Assembly: GCA_025758065.1 (NCBI GenBank)
Contig: CP107199.1
Coordinates: 722,001-786,000, forward strand
Direction: 5' to 3'
Source of the DNA: Lachnospiraceae bacterium
GTDB lineage: Bacteria; Bacillota; Clostridia; Lachnospirales; Lachnospiraceae
DNA length: 64,000 nucleotides
Shown: positions 52,081 to 61,056 of the stretch, piece after piece
How positions within the stretch are numbered: position 1 is the first letter of the stretch
Layout: each line of letters starts with the position of its first letter
Notes under the pieces: generated by a model
What the model was told of the DNA's origin: nothing
What the model saw: only the letters and a program-made list of their open reading frames with translations
Database searches by the model: none
Position numbers and translations under genes: made by a program

Positions 52081-52941
52081 TTAACAAAGGAAAAAACCAC
52101 AGATCTTTTCACTGGTCTTGCGGCACACTGTCTGGACTTCCTCGTTGTCTGCTTCCGGGTCTTCCCCGCAAATATCCATGCCAATAAACTGTCTGCCTGG
52201 TGTCTGCTGCATATAGACATCTATAAATTGCAAAACCTGGTCCAAAACCACATTTCCCTGATCCCAGTTGGTCTTTCCTTCAGACTCTGATAAAATATCT
52301 TTATCAATGGAGATATACAATGGGAGCTGTTCTTTTTCATCAGCTTCTGCGCCGGTCACATTACACTGTCCACAAAGTTTCTGTATCCAGTTCGGCTTTT
52401 CCACATTTTGAAGAAATTCTTCCTCAGATATCCAGGTTACTTTCCCCAACAGTTCTTCCCCATCTTCTGCCAGTTCTTTTTTCGTTTCTTCCATGGCAGC
52501 TTGTGGCGGTCCTACCAGGATCACATGCTTTAAATTATCGTTGGTCTCCAGTGCTTCCCGGATCCAGCCACCGCAGGATAAGATCCCTCCAAAGGCCGGA
52601 CACTGCATATCAGTATGGTGGTCAAATACTAACAGTTCAAAGGGTTCTTTTACCAACTCCAGCCACAGCTTTGTCAGATAATGGTAATTGCCGGAGTCTA
52701 AAAAATGCAGTCCCTCCGGCCCAAAAGGAATGATCCTCTTTCCGATCTCTTCCTCTGCCAGACTATCGCAATAACAGTTGGTTCCAGGAATGTCCTGGAA
52801 ATCCAGCTGGGTGATCACTGGTTTTGCAGCCATATTCTCTGCCTCTGCCACCACACTGTCCACTTTCTTCTCCAGCGCCGTCTTCAGCCCCTGCATTTCA
52901 TAAACTCCGCTAAAATTCATGATCATGATGTTATTCTTCAT
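52081..52941 (-). CDS. Arginase-family (ureohydrolase fold) protein
   Basis: 286 aa. LLVFDHHTDMQ, near residue 105, corresponds to the DAHxD metal motif of ureohydrolases, although the first residues are Asp-His-His. LYISIDKDIL, near residue 205, corresponds to SxDxD, and GMDICGEDP to the final acidic motif. The binuclear manganese site therefore looks complete but divergent. Arginase, agmatinase, formimidoylglutamase and the newer peptide-arginases share this fold, and I cannot say which substrate applies. It is a single gene, with about 215 bases of non-coding DNA between it and the antitoxin gene. Confidence 0.78.
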   Translation of the reverse strand: MKNNIMIMNFSGVYEMQGLKTALEKKVDSVVAEAENMAAKPVITQLDFQDIPGTNCYCDSLAEEEIGKRIIPFGPEGLHFLDSGNYHYLTKLWLELVKEPFELLVFDHHTDMQCPAFGGILSCGGWIREALETNDNLKHVILVGPPQAAMEETKKELAEDGEELLGKVTWISEEEFLQNVEKPNWIQKLCGQCNVTGAEADEKEQLPLYISIDKDILSESEGKTNWDQGNVVLDQVLQFIDVYMQQTPGRQFIGMDICGEDPEADNEEVQTVCRKTSEKICGFFLC

Positions 52942-52971
52942 GCTTAAACCACCCTTCTGACTACTTACAGC

Positions 52972-53002
52972 AAAAAAGCTGCAGCTTCCAGAAAGCTGCA
53001 GC
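52972..53002 (-). terminator. Terminator after ridA
   Basis: On the minus strand GCTGCAGCTT and AAGCTGCAGC form a perfect 10-bp stem with a 5-base loop, followed directly by six T residues (52972-52977). It is placed 24 bases after the ridA stop. Confidence 0.92.
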
Positions 53003-53025
53003 CATTTTCATTTTACAACTATTAC

Positions 53026-53394
53026 TTATTTCTCAGCAATTGCTTCAATCTCGCAAAGAACACCCTTTGGAAGAGACTTAACTGCTACGCAGCTTCTAGC
53101 TGGCTTAGAAGTAAAGTACTTAGCGTATACTTCGTTGAATGCTGCGAAATCACCCATATCTGCTAAGAAGCAGGTGGTCTTGATAACTTTGTCATAGCCG
53201 CTTCCTGCTGCTTCCAGAATAGCTCCTACGTTCTTGCAGCTCTGCTCAGCCTGTGCAGCAATACCTTCTGGTACAGTGCCATCAGCTGGATTTACTGGGA
53301 TCTGACCGGAAGTATAAACAATACCGTTTACTTCAAAACCCTGAGAATAAGGTCCGATTGCGCCTGGTGCTTTTTCTGTGTTGATCAATTTCAT
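53026..53394 (-). CDS. ridA: RidA/YjgF family enamine/imine deaminase
   Basis: 122 aa, full length. INTEKAPGAIGPYSQGFEVN, VYTSGQIPVNPADGTVPEGI and EAQAEQ-like IAAQAEQSCKNVGAILEAAG lead to a C-terminal RSCVAVKSLPKGVLCEIEAI, whose Arg and Glu belong to the active site. The enzyme hydrolyses reactive enamine/imine intermediates released by PLP enzymes to ketoacids and ammonia. A full-length palindromic repeat (53420-53579) occupies its leader, 12 bases before the GGAGG site. Confidence 0.96.
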   Translation of the reverse strand: MKLINTEKAPGAIGPYSQGFEVNGIVYTSGQIPVNPADGTVPEGIAAQAEQSCKNVGAILEAAGSGYDKVIKTTCFLADMGDFAAFNEVYAKYFTSKPARSCVAVKSLPKGVLCEIEAIAEK

Positions 53395-53419
53395 TTTTCA
53401 AATCCTCCTTTGAACTGTG

Positions 53420-53579
53420 ATGTCCTCTCGGGATTTTCTGCACCCGCCTTTGTGGCAGATTTTCCGCCACTTGCACCCGAATTTCATCAACATACGCGCC
53501 GCGTACGCCTCAAAAATTCGAGCACAACTGGCAAAAAATCTTCTCACAAAATCGAATACAGAAAACCTCGAAAGAACAT
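53420..53579 (+). repeat. Palindromic repeat family, full copy 1 (160 bp), upstream of ridA
   Basis: The ends are ATGTCCTCTCGGGATTTTC and GAAAACCTCGAAAGAACAT. The left and right halves are inverted copies of one another along nearly their full length, with mostly C/T differences, so the RNA can fold with G-U pairs. The centre contains CGCGCCGCGTACGC. It has the same orientation as copy 2. No matching target duplication is seen. Confidence 0.85.
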
Positions 53580-53782
53580 CCTGTACCAAATATTATAGTC
53601 AACCTTTGTAAATATTGCAATGTTTTTATACGCATACATCATTTAAATTAAGTAAAAACATACATGATTATTTTTTATAAGCCTAAATATTTTTGTAAAA
53701 CATAGTGACTCATATTCTTTAAAGCAGACTATTTTATCCATTTTATTCTATCGCATATTCTTTCACAAAAATATTAAATGCT

Positions 53783-55090
53783 TTACATTTTGCGATCATA
53801 TAACTCCAATTTCAGAATTTCCAGAAGATATTCCTTATCATTCTTCTCCGGCTCATCTAAAACCAGTTCCAGAAAATGATGCAGCGTCTGCCCCACTTCT
53901 TTTCCCGGCTTCATTCCAGCTTTTATCAGGTCATTTCCAGTAACAGCAAGCATTTTTAAGGAAATACAGTTGCCGTCAGCGCGGATCTCATCCCGCAGTG
54001 CGCAAATATTCTCTAACTGCCTTACTGCCACACTTTGACTATCCTTTGCCGCCGACTTTGCCAGACACAGCTTAATATTTAACAGATCATCAAACAGTTC
54101 CGGCTCCATCTGGCTCATGACCTTGCGGATCTGGGGTTTACTTTCAGCACCCGGCATAAATTCCAATTCCGCTGCGTTTTCCCGCGTACACATTTCATCT
54201 GGAAGGGCGATCTCTCCACAAATAGACCTTTCTATCCACCCGGTCAGCACCTTTACCTGGTAAATAGTATCATTATCCAGTTTCAAATCCCGTAAAATGC
54301 GCACTGCCTGCTCCGGTGTTCCTTTTCTTAAAAACAAAGCCCAGCGAAGGGACTTTTTTGCAGGAACCGTAACAGGCATATCCCCTATCATTTCTCCCAT
54401 TTTGTGAAATGTTTCTGAAACATAAGGGCTGATGCCGGTTTCATATACCAGCTTCATAGCTTCCGGTCGGTCACTTAACAGCAGCTTGGTCAGCTCCACC
54501 TGGATACGCTCTTTGCTTACATGGACCAGATTAGGGGCAATCTCTGTGATTGCCTGTCGCGTAGCATCTTTAATCTCAAATCCCAGCTGGGCAGAAAAAC
54601 GGATAGCACGCAGGATGCGAAGGGCATCCTCTGTAAAGCGTTCCGTTGGATTTCCAACGCAGCGAATGACTTTGCCTTCAATATCTTCCCTTCCGCCAAA
54701 AATATCCACCAGACCCGTATTGTGATTATAAGCCATGGCATTGATGGTAAAGTCACGGCGCTTTAAGTCTTCTTCAAGAGAAGGGGTAAAGGTAACAGTA
54801 TCCGGGTGCCGGCCATCTGTATAATCGCCATCCACCCGGAATGTAGTTACCTCATATCCCTCTTTTCCAACCATAATGGTCACAGTGCCATGCTGTATGC
54901 CTGTATCCAGTGTCCTGGTAAAGAGAGCCTTCACCTGCTCCGGTCTGGCACTGGTGGTGATATCCCAGTCCCCCGGCTCTCTTTTCAGGATCATGTCCCG
55001 GACACAGCCGCCTACTACATAGGCCTCATAACCATGTTCATTTAACCTGTCAATGATCTTTCTTGCAGGTTCCGGGATATTCATTTTCAT
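53783..55090 (-). CDS. cca: CCA tRNA nucleotidyltransferase
   Basis: 435 aa from the ATG at 55090, just after the proS stop; an upstream frame overlaps proS. AYVVGGCVRDMILKREPGDW followed by DITTS gives the G-motif and catalytic DxD of class II nucleotidyltransferases. RRDFTINAMAYN and AIRFSAQLGFEI are the motifs that follow. The enzyme adds or repairs the 3'-CCA end of tRNAs without a template. It is cotranscribed with proS in a translation operon. Confidence 0.95.
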   Translation of the reverse strand: MKMNIPEPARKIIDRLNEHGYEAYVVGGCVRDMILKREPGDWDITTSARPEQVKALFTRTLDTGIQHGTVTIMVGKEGYEVTTFRVDGDYTDGRHPDTVTFTPSLEEDLKRRDFTINAMAYNHNTGLVDIFGGREDIEGKVIRCVGNPTERFTEDALRILRAIRFSAQLGFEIKDATRQAITEIAPNLVHVSKERIQVELTKLLLSDRPEAMKLVYETGISPYVSETFHKMGEMIGDMPVTVPAKKSLRWALFLRKGTPEQAVRILRDLKLDNDTIYQVKVLTGWIERSICGEIALPDEMCTRENAAELEFMPGAESKPQIRKVMSQMEPELFDDLLNIKLCLAKSAAKDSQSVAVRQLENICALRDEIRADGNCISLKMLAVTGNDLIKAGMKPGKEVGQTLHHFLELVLDEPEKNDKEYLLEILKLELYDRKM

Positions 55091-55091
55091 A

Positions 55092-56531
55092 TTAATATGC
55101 TCTTCCCCAGTAAACCATCTTTTTAGCTGGCTTTCCGCAGCATACGCACTTGTCAGACAGATTTTCCTGCTCAAATGGCATACATCTGGAAGTTGCGCCG
55201 GTTACTTCCTTGATCTTGTCTTCGCATTCCTGGCATCCGCACCACATAGCCTTTACAAAACCTGGCTTTGTGTTAATGGTCTCAACAAACTCATCCCAGC
55301 CTAAAGCGGTATAAGTGTGGGCATCTCTGTGCTTTCTTGCCTTCTCTAACATATCATGCTGGATGGTATCAAGCAGCTCTTCTGCCTTTGCTTCTAACTC
55401 GTCTAAAGAAACAATAGTCTTTTCATGGGTATCGCGGCGTACCAGGACAGCCTGGTTATTTTCCATATCCTTAGGTCCGATCTCTACCCTTAACGGAATA
55501 CCACGCATCTCGCAGTCAGCAAATTTCCAGCCTGGGCTCTTGTCGCTGTCGTCTACCTTTACAGAAAATCCGGACTTGATCAGACGGTCTCTTAACTCAA
55601 AGGCCTTGTCTAATACGCCTTCCTTCTTCTGCTGGATCGGAACTACCATGATCTGCACAGGAGCGATCCTTGGAGGCAGGACCAGACCATTGTCATCACC
55701 ATGTACCATGATGATAGCACCGATCATACGTGTTGTCATACCCCAGGAAGTCTGGTAAACATGCTTTAATGTATTGTCCTTATCAGTAAACTGGATGTCA
55801 AATGCCTTTGCAAATCCGTCACCGAAGTTGTGGCTGGTACCGGACTGTAATGCCTTACCATCATGCATCAGGGATTCGATGGTGTAAGTAGCCTCTGCAC
55901 CTGCGAATTTCTCCTTGTCAGTTTTCTGTCCCTTAATAACCGGGATAGCTAATACCTGCTCACAGAAATCAGCATATACATTTAACATCTGGATGGTACG
56001 TGCCTCTGCTTCTTCAGCTGTTGCATGGGCAGTATGTCCTTCCTGCCATAAGAATTCTCTGGAACGAAGGAACGGACGTGTTGTCTTCTCCCAGCGGACA
56101 ACAGAACACCACTGGTTGTATACCCTTGGAAGGTCACGGTAAGAATGGATGTCTCTTGCGTAGAAATCGCAGAACAGAGTCTCAGAAGTAGGTCTTACAC
56201 AAAGTCTCTCCTGAAGTGGCTCCAATCCGCCATGGGTTACCCATGCAACTTCCGGTGCAAAACCTTCTACATGGTCTTTTTCCTTCTCTAACAGGCTTTC
56301 TGGAATGAAAATAGGCATATATACGTTTTGTACACCTGTTTCCTTAAATCTGCGGTCCAATTCTTTCTGGATGTTCTCCCAGATCGCATATCCAGCCGGT
56401 TTGATGACCATACATCCCTTTACGCTTGCATAATCGCACAGTTCTGCTTTTTTAACCACATCGGTATACCACTGGGCAAAATCGGTATCCATGGATGTGA
56501 TCGCTTCTACCATTTTTTTGTTGTCTGCCAT
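55092..56531 (-). CDS. proS: Prolyl-tRNA synthetase, archaeal/eukaryotic-like type
   Basis: 479 aa, the short ProS3 form without the bacterial insertion domain. Class II motif 1 is in YAIWENIQKELDRRFKETGV. Motif 2 is in WEKTTRPFLRSREFLWQEGH. Motif 3 is in a downstream Gly-rich segment (GMTTRMIGAIIMVHGDDNGL). A C-terminal zinc-binding part has CGCQEC ... CVCCGKPA and ends in Tyr, as typical for this type. It charges tRNA-Pro with proline. Expression is controlled by the T-box leader upstream (56683-56976). Confidence 0.97.
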   Translation of the reverse strand: MADNKKMVEAITSMDTDFAQWYTDVVKKAELCDYASVKGCMVIKPAGYAIWENIQKELDRRFKETGVQNVYMPIFIPESLLEKEKDHVEGFAPEVAWVTHGGLEPLQERLCVRPTSETLFCDFYARDIHSYRDLPRVYNQWCSVVRWEKTTRPFLRSREFLWQEGHTAHATAEEAEARTIQMLNVYADFCEQVLAIPVIKGQKTDKEKFAGAEATYTIESLMHDGKALQSGTSHNFGDGFAKAFDIQFTDKDNTLKHVYQTSWGMTTRMIGAIIMVHGDDNGLVLPPRIAPVQIMVVPIQQKKEGVLDKAFELRDRLIKSGFSVKVDDSDKSPGWKFADCEMRGIPLRVEIGPKDMENNQAVLVRRDTHEKTIVSLDELEAKAEELLDTIQHDMLEKARKHRDAHTYTALGWDEFVETINTKPGFVKAMWCGCQECEDKIKEVTGATSRCMPFEQENLSDKCVCCGKPAKKMVYWGRAY

Positions 56532-56623
56532 GATTTTTCTCCTTTTACATTCTATATACTTTTCTTTCTGAAATCCATGATACCAGATTGTTACACACTA
56601 CATGCTCTCACAATCTTCAAACC

Positions 56624-56688
56624 ATTCGTAATCCGCTCATTTTTTTACAAAAAATAGCTACTTACTCATGTTTTGGTATCATCAAAAA
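56624..56688 (-). repeat. Modular intergenic repeat, locus B, between the T-box and proS
   Basis: The minus strand reads GATGATACC, then AAAACATGAGTAAGTAGC and, after an A/T-rich stretch, AATGAGCGGATTACGAAT. It matches the second module of locus A (39930-39985) base for base at most positions, but lacks the palindromic first module. It lies inside the proS 5' leader, after the T-box terminator. Confidence 0.6.
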
Positions 56689-56976
56689 GAGCCATCCGAT
56701 CCCATGCATAAAACTTACTGCAAGGGACCGAATGACTCGGCGGTACCACCCTTCTTAGTTCCTGCAAAATAATCTGTGGCAGAAACCCTCTTATTTATCC
56801 CTTAACGCGGGAATTTCGCTGTATTTATCATACAGAGCTCCAGGGCAGGTTGGGTCACGCTTTCGTAAGGAACTTCCACCAGTGTTCCTCTCTCTGTAAC
56901 GGGCTTTCTGACTTAATGATCCCTTTCAACGCCTTTTCATGGAATTTCATAGATTCTCTTTGATCTTCGTCATTTC
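56683..56976 (-). promoter_or_regulatory. T-box leader controlling proS
   Basis: On the minus strand the T-box sequence AAGGGTGGTACCGCCGAGTC is present around 56730-56750. It can pair as antiterminator or give way to a terminator of GAGTCATTCGGTCCCTTGC with GCATGGGATCGGATGGCTC followed by TTTTT. The Stem I apical region has AGAGAG and GGTGGAA elements at about 56873-56893. The specifier codon must be a proline codon in the ACCCAACCTGCC segment, but I cannot fix which. Uncharged tRNA-Pro would allow read-through into proS. Confidence 0.9.
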
Positions 56977-56982
56977 CTTTCG

Positions 56983-57011
56983 ATTTTACGTCAGAACGGG
57001 AGTTTTGTCAA
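56983..57011 (-). promoter_or_regulatory. Promoter of the T-box/proS operon
   Basis: On the minus strand TTGACA (57011-57006) and TAAAAT (56988-56983) are spaced by exactly 17 bases, a near-consensus sigma-A promoter that starts transcription just before the T-box Stem I. Confidence 0.85.
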
Positions 57012-57041
57012 TGGGCTGAAAACGGGTTGCCGTCCCCCGTG

Positions 57042-58148
57042 TTACAGCTGACGTGTTCCATTCTTCTGTGTCTTTCCATTTACAGGCTGAGTAAGCAATA
57101 ATTCTGTCATATCCTCGATCAGCAATAACCCCAGTGGTCCCAGAAACAGCCCCGTTATCCCAAACAACTTAAGTCCTACATACACTGCTCCTAAAGTTTC
57201 AAAAGGAGAAAGCCCCATCTGTCCGCTCATCAGGTGTACCTCCAAAAACTGGCGTATAAGGGTGCAGATCAGATATAAACCGGCTAATATCAACGCTGTT
57301 TTCCACTTTCCCATTACAACCTCAACGACTGCCCATGGTATCAGCACCGTTCCCGCTCCCAGCACTGGAAAAGCATCCATGATCCCGACCCCCATTCCCA
57401 CAAGTACGGGACACGGATTTCCCACTAGGAACATGCCTGCCGTACACAAAAATGAAATAAGCAAAAATATGATCCCCTGACTTTTAAACCATACTTTCCC
57501 AGTGCTTACCAGCCGGTCTCCGATCAGGCGGAACTCCCTGCTAAAAACAGACCGGTCCCGCCGTTCTTTCAGCTCTTCCATTTCCTGTAAACTTAAAATA
57601 GCACTGCAGAAAGTAAATAAACTTATAAATCCAATACGACCTATAACTCCAGCTGTATAATAAGAGCCCATCATCAAAGATGGCACTGTTTTTTCCTTCA
57701 CATATTTTGTTCCTGCTTCGATCATGCTTCTTGCCACACGGATTCCCCATCCCGGATCAAAGCCAAACCGCTTTTCAAGCCCAAAGCATTTTTCCTCGAT
57801 CCAGAAATACAGCCCGTCCAGCCATACCGGCAGCTGGTCCATCAGGGTAGAAGTCTCTTCCCAGAGACGGCGGACTCCCATAGTCAACATAAAACTGCCA
57901 AGCACTCCCAGGATCAGCAGCTGAACCGTTCCCAGCAATCCCAGTGATGGTTTCCATTTTTTTCCAAATACGCATATTATGATCCGGTGCTGCAAAAAAC
58001 GTGCTGACGGCCGAAGCAGCAGAGCCAGTGTATAGCCTAATAAAAGAGGAACTACAAGGGGCAGCAGATATTTAAGACCTGCATACACCATTCCTGTAGT
58101 TCCTATTATAATAAAAAATTTCTTCAGTTTCTTTCCCGGCTTTTCCAT
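57042..58148 (-). CDS. AI-2E family permease, YtvI-like sporulation membrane protein
   Basis: 368 aa with about eight membrane segments. LPLVVPLLLGYTLALLLRPS at the N-terminus, and GIMDAFPVLGAGTVLIPWAV with FLGPLGLLLIEDMTELL at the C-terminus, are typical of the AI-2E (UPF0118) family. The short length and the FFIIIGTTGMVYAGLKYLLP start resemble YtvI, a sporulation-linked member, but the function of these proteins in Clostridia is unclear. It lies upstream of the proS leader and is transcribed in the same direction. Confidence 0.85.
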   Translation of the reverse strand: MEKPGKKLKKFFIIIGTTGMVYAGLKYLLPLVVPLLLGYTLALLLRPSARFLQHRIIICVFGKKWKPSLGLLGTVQLLILGVLGSFMLTMGVRRLWEETSTLMDQLPVWLDGLYFWIEEKCFGLEKRFGFDPGWGIRVARSMIEAGTKYVKEKTVPSLMMGSYYTAGVIGRIGFISLFTFCSAILSLQEMEELKERRDRSVFSREFRLIGDRLVSTGKVWFKSQGIIFLLISFLCTAGMFLVGNPCPVLVGMGVGIMDAFPVLGAGTVLIPWAVVEVVMGKWKTALILAGLYLICTLIRQFLEVHLMSGQMGLSPFETLGAVYVGLKLFGITGLFLGPLGLLLIEDMTELLLTQPVNGKTQKNGTRQL

Positions 58149-58256
58149 GGACTCACCTGTTTTTTGATCTGTACTTCTTTTGCACGTTCTTATTATGAGT
58201 CTTATGGACGGGAATTATTCACCGTTTTTAATTACGATCTGATATTTTTTTATCCG

Positions 58257-58898
58257 TTATACAGCTGCATTTCCACTCTCTTCCGGCTTTTCTTCATCTT
58301 TGCATACATCTTCCAGATATGCCAGTGCAGCCCTTAAACAGCCATCAACACCAACCAAGCTACTGTCCACGCAAAGATGATAATTCTGGGCTCTTCCCCA
58401 GGTATTTCCTGTATAATACTGGTAATAATCCCGGCGCTTGCGGTCAACGGCACGGATCTTCATTTCCATGCCTTTTTCATTGGCGCCTTCTTCCGGCTCC
58501 AGTTCCATTAATCGCTTTACGCGCTGTTTCATTTTTGAATAAATGAAAATGTTTACGCTGTCTTCCAGTATCATATCTGCACAGCGGCCTACGATCACAC
58601 AGGGACCATGGGAAGCCAGTCTGCGGATCACATTAGACTGAGCCACAAAGATCTGATCAGACATAGGCACTTTATACAGCTCTGAAAAAGAATGATGGAT
58701 CTTATGATCTAAAGGATCATCCTCTATCACATGCTCATCGTATTTACGGAACGCTTCCTCTGCAATATTAATATCATCTGCTGCCATAGAGATCAGTTCC
58801 TTGTCATAAAAAGGAATCCCCAGTGTCTCCGCCAGCTTCACCCCCAGTTCTCTTCCCCCGCTGCCGAATTCACGGCTCACTGTAATCACCTTGTTCAT
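58257..58898 (-). CDS. Cytidylate kinase-like family protein
   Basis: 213 aa. VITVSREFGSGGRELGVKLA, followed by ETLGIPFYDKELI, is the P-loop region of the cytidylate-kinase-like family common in Clostridia. VIVGRCADMIL and FIYSKMKQRVKRLME follow. The Gly-rich loop is not a standard Walker A of Cmk, and the real cmk is usually elsewhere, so the substrate may differ. The gene stands alone between the YtvI-like gene and a small membrane-protein gene. Confidence 0.88.
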   Translation of the reverse strand: MNKVITVSREFGSGGRELGVKLAETLGIPFYDKELISMAADDINIAEEAFRKYDEHVIEDDPLDHKIHHSFSELYKVPMSDQIFVAQSNVIRRLASHGPCVIVGRCADMILEDSVNIFIYSKMKQRVKRLMELEPEEGANEKGMEMKIRAVDRKRRDYYQYYTGNTWGRAQNYHLCVDSSLVGVDGCLRAALAYLEDVCKDEEKPEESGNAAV

Positions 58899-59008
58899 AA
58901 TACTTTTCCCCGCCTTTCTCCTTGGTAACTGCTGTGCTGATAGTATAGCACATTTCCTGGAAAAATGGGGTTAATTTTATCTTAAACCGTATAAGTGGAT
59001 CAGTGTTT

Positions 59009-59218
59009 TCAAAGGGGCATAGGTGTCCGTGCGATTAGAATAACTGCCAAAACAGCGCCCGCAAACGCCGCAGCAGCAACAACTGCTATCACTTTCCTGC
59101 TGAGTTTCTTCTTTGCTGCCTTACAGATCAGCGCAGCGCAAGCTACACAGACAACCGCAGCAGCCATGGCGATACCCATCATCTCCCATAACCAGGATAA
59201 CTCGTATAAGAGTCTCAT
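59009..59218 (-). CDS. Small two-TM membrane protein, unknown function
   Basis: 69 aa. It has a clear ribosome-binding site, GAGGGGG, five bases before the ATG. Two hydrophobic stretches (IAMAAAVVCVACAALICKAA and VIAVVAAAAFAGAVLAVILI) are separated by the basic KKKLSRK loop. No family is recognised. The good start site and membrane-like composition make it more likely a real gene than a chance frame. The overlapping plus-strand frame is its mirror. Confidence 0.6.
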   Translation of the reverse strand: MRLLYELSWLWEMMGIAMAAAVVCVACAALICKAAKKKLSRKVIAVVAAAAFAGAVLAVILIARTPMPL

Positions 59219-59269
59219 ATATTCCCCCTCACCTTCTGTTAATCACCGCAAAATACCTTTTGCCACAAC

Positions 59270-59347
59270 ATCATGATAATACCATAGCCAAAAGGCCAGA
59301 AATCTGATGCAAGCCTGCTTGCAGGAAGATTTCTGGCCTCAGGACAC
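59270..59347 (+). repeat. Modular intergenic repeat, locus C (palindromic module), after the isomerase gene
   Basis: ATCATGATAATACCATAGCC, then AAAAGGCCAGAAATCTGATG and CAAGCCTGCTTGCAGGAAG, matches the first module of locus A in inverse orientation. GGCCAGAAATC and GATTTCTGGCC form an outer 11-bp stem around the inner GCAAGC/GCTTGC. On the minus strand the stem is followed by TTTTGG, so it probably also terminates the isomerase transcript. Confidence 0.7.
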
Positions 59348-59451
59348 CGGTACATCGTTTTCGTAAATAATGTACCAGTATCATAACATTTTGACGTTGC
59401 TGTGTAAACCTGTAAATTTTACAACTCATTCATTTGCTTTTTGTACAAGCA

Positions 59452-60846
59452 CTACTTATTAAAACAGATATACTCAATTCCCACGATCTCACAGAACATC
59501 TTTAAAACCTTCGCATACTTTCCATAAACCATATGCAGATGGTTGGAGTTGATCTTCTCGTAGAACTTTTCGTAGTCTGCCTCTGCTTCTACGAATGCAT
59601 GTGGATAGCAGTATGTAGTCTCTTTTAACTTCTCAAGAGGATACATCTTTGTGGTTCCCTCAAAGCAGCCCAATACATACTTTCCATTGCTGCGGAACAG
59701 TCTGGCAACAGTCACATCACCTGGTTTGGAGATAAACTGGATGGACGCACCGCCTGCTTCCCCGAAGATATGGGGCATTAAAGCGATCTTCTTCATAGCT
59801 TCTTCTTTGTTGTCCGGATCAGCGAAATATGGTGCCACGCTGCCGCAGTTTGCCAGTACAAATTCCTTATCGTTTCCATCAAAGAACTTGATGTCCAGCA
59901 AACAGGAAGGCTTTCCTTCTGCGCACAGATTTAAGATGCGCATGGTCATAGCACCGTCGCAGTCACACTCACAGGAAGTTGGGATCGGTGTCTTTTCGCC
60001 GTCTGCGTCATATGGGTTGTTTAATAATGCCACACCCAGACACTGGAGAACGAAATGATCGCTCATATCCTGCTGGCACTTGATGCCCATAAAGTTATAC
60101 TTCTTTTCCGCAGCCATATCCTTTAATGCCAGATAACTGCGTACCTGTAATTCCAGTGTTTTCTCTGTAAACTTGTCCCCGAATTCTATCCTCGGTACAT
60201 TTTCCTTTACCCACTTTAAATGCTTCTGGACACGTTCTTCGTCCAGTGCCTTTGCACGGTATACGATCTCATACTGATCGCAGTGGTCAAACTCTACCCC
60301 AAAGGTACTCTGCCACTGGCTTGGATCTGCTACTGTAGTTCCAATACCAATACTTCTTCCGCCGATCATTCCATAGCTGGAACGGCGGATGCCTTCTGCC
60401 ACATAAACGCCTTTTACAAAGTTATCCACCTTTTCCTGGATCTTGGGATCTTCATAATCACCAGATACACGGATGCACTTCTTTCCGGTCTGGTCTAACA
60501 TACCTCCAACTGCCAGCAGTGTTACAAGGCTGGACGTATTGCGCTGCAGGTTGCCTAACAGCAGCACCGGATAAGAAGTTCCATAGGCAATGCGGAATGC
60601 TAAAGATGGGGTTGCCCAGATGGGCACATGGATGATCACAGCTTCAATGCCCTGTTTCTTGATCTCATCAGAAATATTTTGTCCATCTTCTGTGTCAAAT
60701 ACAATAGGTGAGATATAAAGGTCATATTTATCCCCAAATGCCTTTTTCACCTTTTCGATCTCGCTTGCTACAATTGCTTCTCTCTTTTTATAAAATTCGC
60801 GACGGCTGTCACCTAATGTGACGATCGCTACCTTCTTTTTCTCCAT
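59452..60846 (-). CDS. L-fucose/L-arabinose isomerase-like protein
   Basis: 464 aa. VAIVTLGDSRREFYKKREAI at the N-terminus and EAVIIHVPIWATPSLAFRIA are typical of the fucose/arabinose isomerase superfamily. IKCQQDMSDHFV, near residue 255, and CECDCDGAMTMRIL, near residue 290, contain the acidic metal ligands (Glu/Asp) expected for aldose-ketose isomerisation with Mn2+. HLHMVYG, near the C-terminus, supplies a His. It is the last gene of a TRAP transporter operon, so it may act on the imported sugar or sugar acid. A full palindromic repeat occupies its leader. Confidence 0.85.
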   Translation of the reverse strand: MEKKKVAIVTLGDSRREFYKKREAIVASEIEKVKKAFGDKYDLYISPIVFDTEDGQNISDEIKKQGIEAVIIHVPIWATPSLAFRIAYGTSYPVLLLGNLQRNTSSLVTLLAVGGMLDQTGKKCIRVSGDYEDPKIQEKVDNFVKGVYVAEGIRRSSYGMIGGRSIGIGTTVADPSQWQSTFGVEFDHCDQYEIVYRAKALDEERVQKHLKWVKENVPRIEFGDKFTEKTLELQVRSYLALKDMAAEKKYNFMGIKCQQDMSDHFVLQCLGVALLNNPYDADGEKTPIPTSCECDCDGAMTMRILNLCAEGKPSCLLDIKFFDGNDKEFVLANCGSVAPYFADPDNKEEAMKKIALMPHIFGEAGGASIQFISKPGDVTVARLFRSNGKYVLGCFEGTTKMYPLEKLKETTYCYPHAFVEAEADYEKFYEKINSNHLHMVYGKYAKVLKMFCEIVGIEYICFNK

Positions 60847-60870
60847 GAAAAATCCCTCCTTTGGAAATGA

Positions 60871-61033
60871 ATGTCCTCTCGGAGTCTTTCCTGCACCTGC
60901 CTTTGTGGCCGATTTTCCGCCAGTCGCACCCGAATTTCATCACCGTACACACCGCGTACGCCTCAGAAATTTGGGCACAACTGACAAAAAATCTTCTCAC
61001 AAAATCAGATACAGAAAGATTCCGAGAGAACAT
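60871..61033 (+). repeat. Palindromic repeat family, full copy 2 (163 bp), between the TRAP permease and isomerase genes
   Basis: The ends are ATGTCCTCTCGGAGTCTTTC and GAAAGATTCCGAGAGAACAT. Both flanks carry ATGA (60867-60870 and 61034-61037), a 4-bp direct repeat. The two halves are inverted copies over about 75 bp, so the transcript folds into one long hairpin. It lies a few bases before the GGAGGG ribosome-binding site of the isomerase gene. Confidence 0.88.
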
Positions 61034-61056
61034 ATGACTATAAAAGTACCCGCCTG

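Noticed and set aside
58995..59276. 93-residue plus-strand Ala/Thr-rich frame
   Set aside because: It is opposite the small membrane-protein gene, which has a much better ribosome-binding site.
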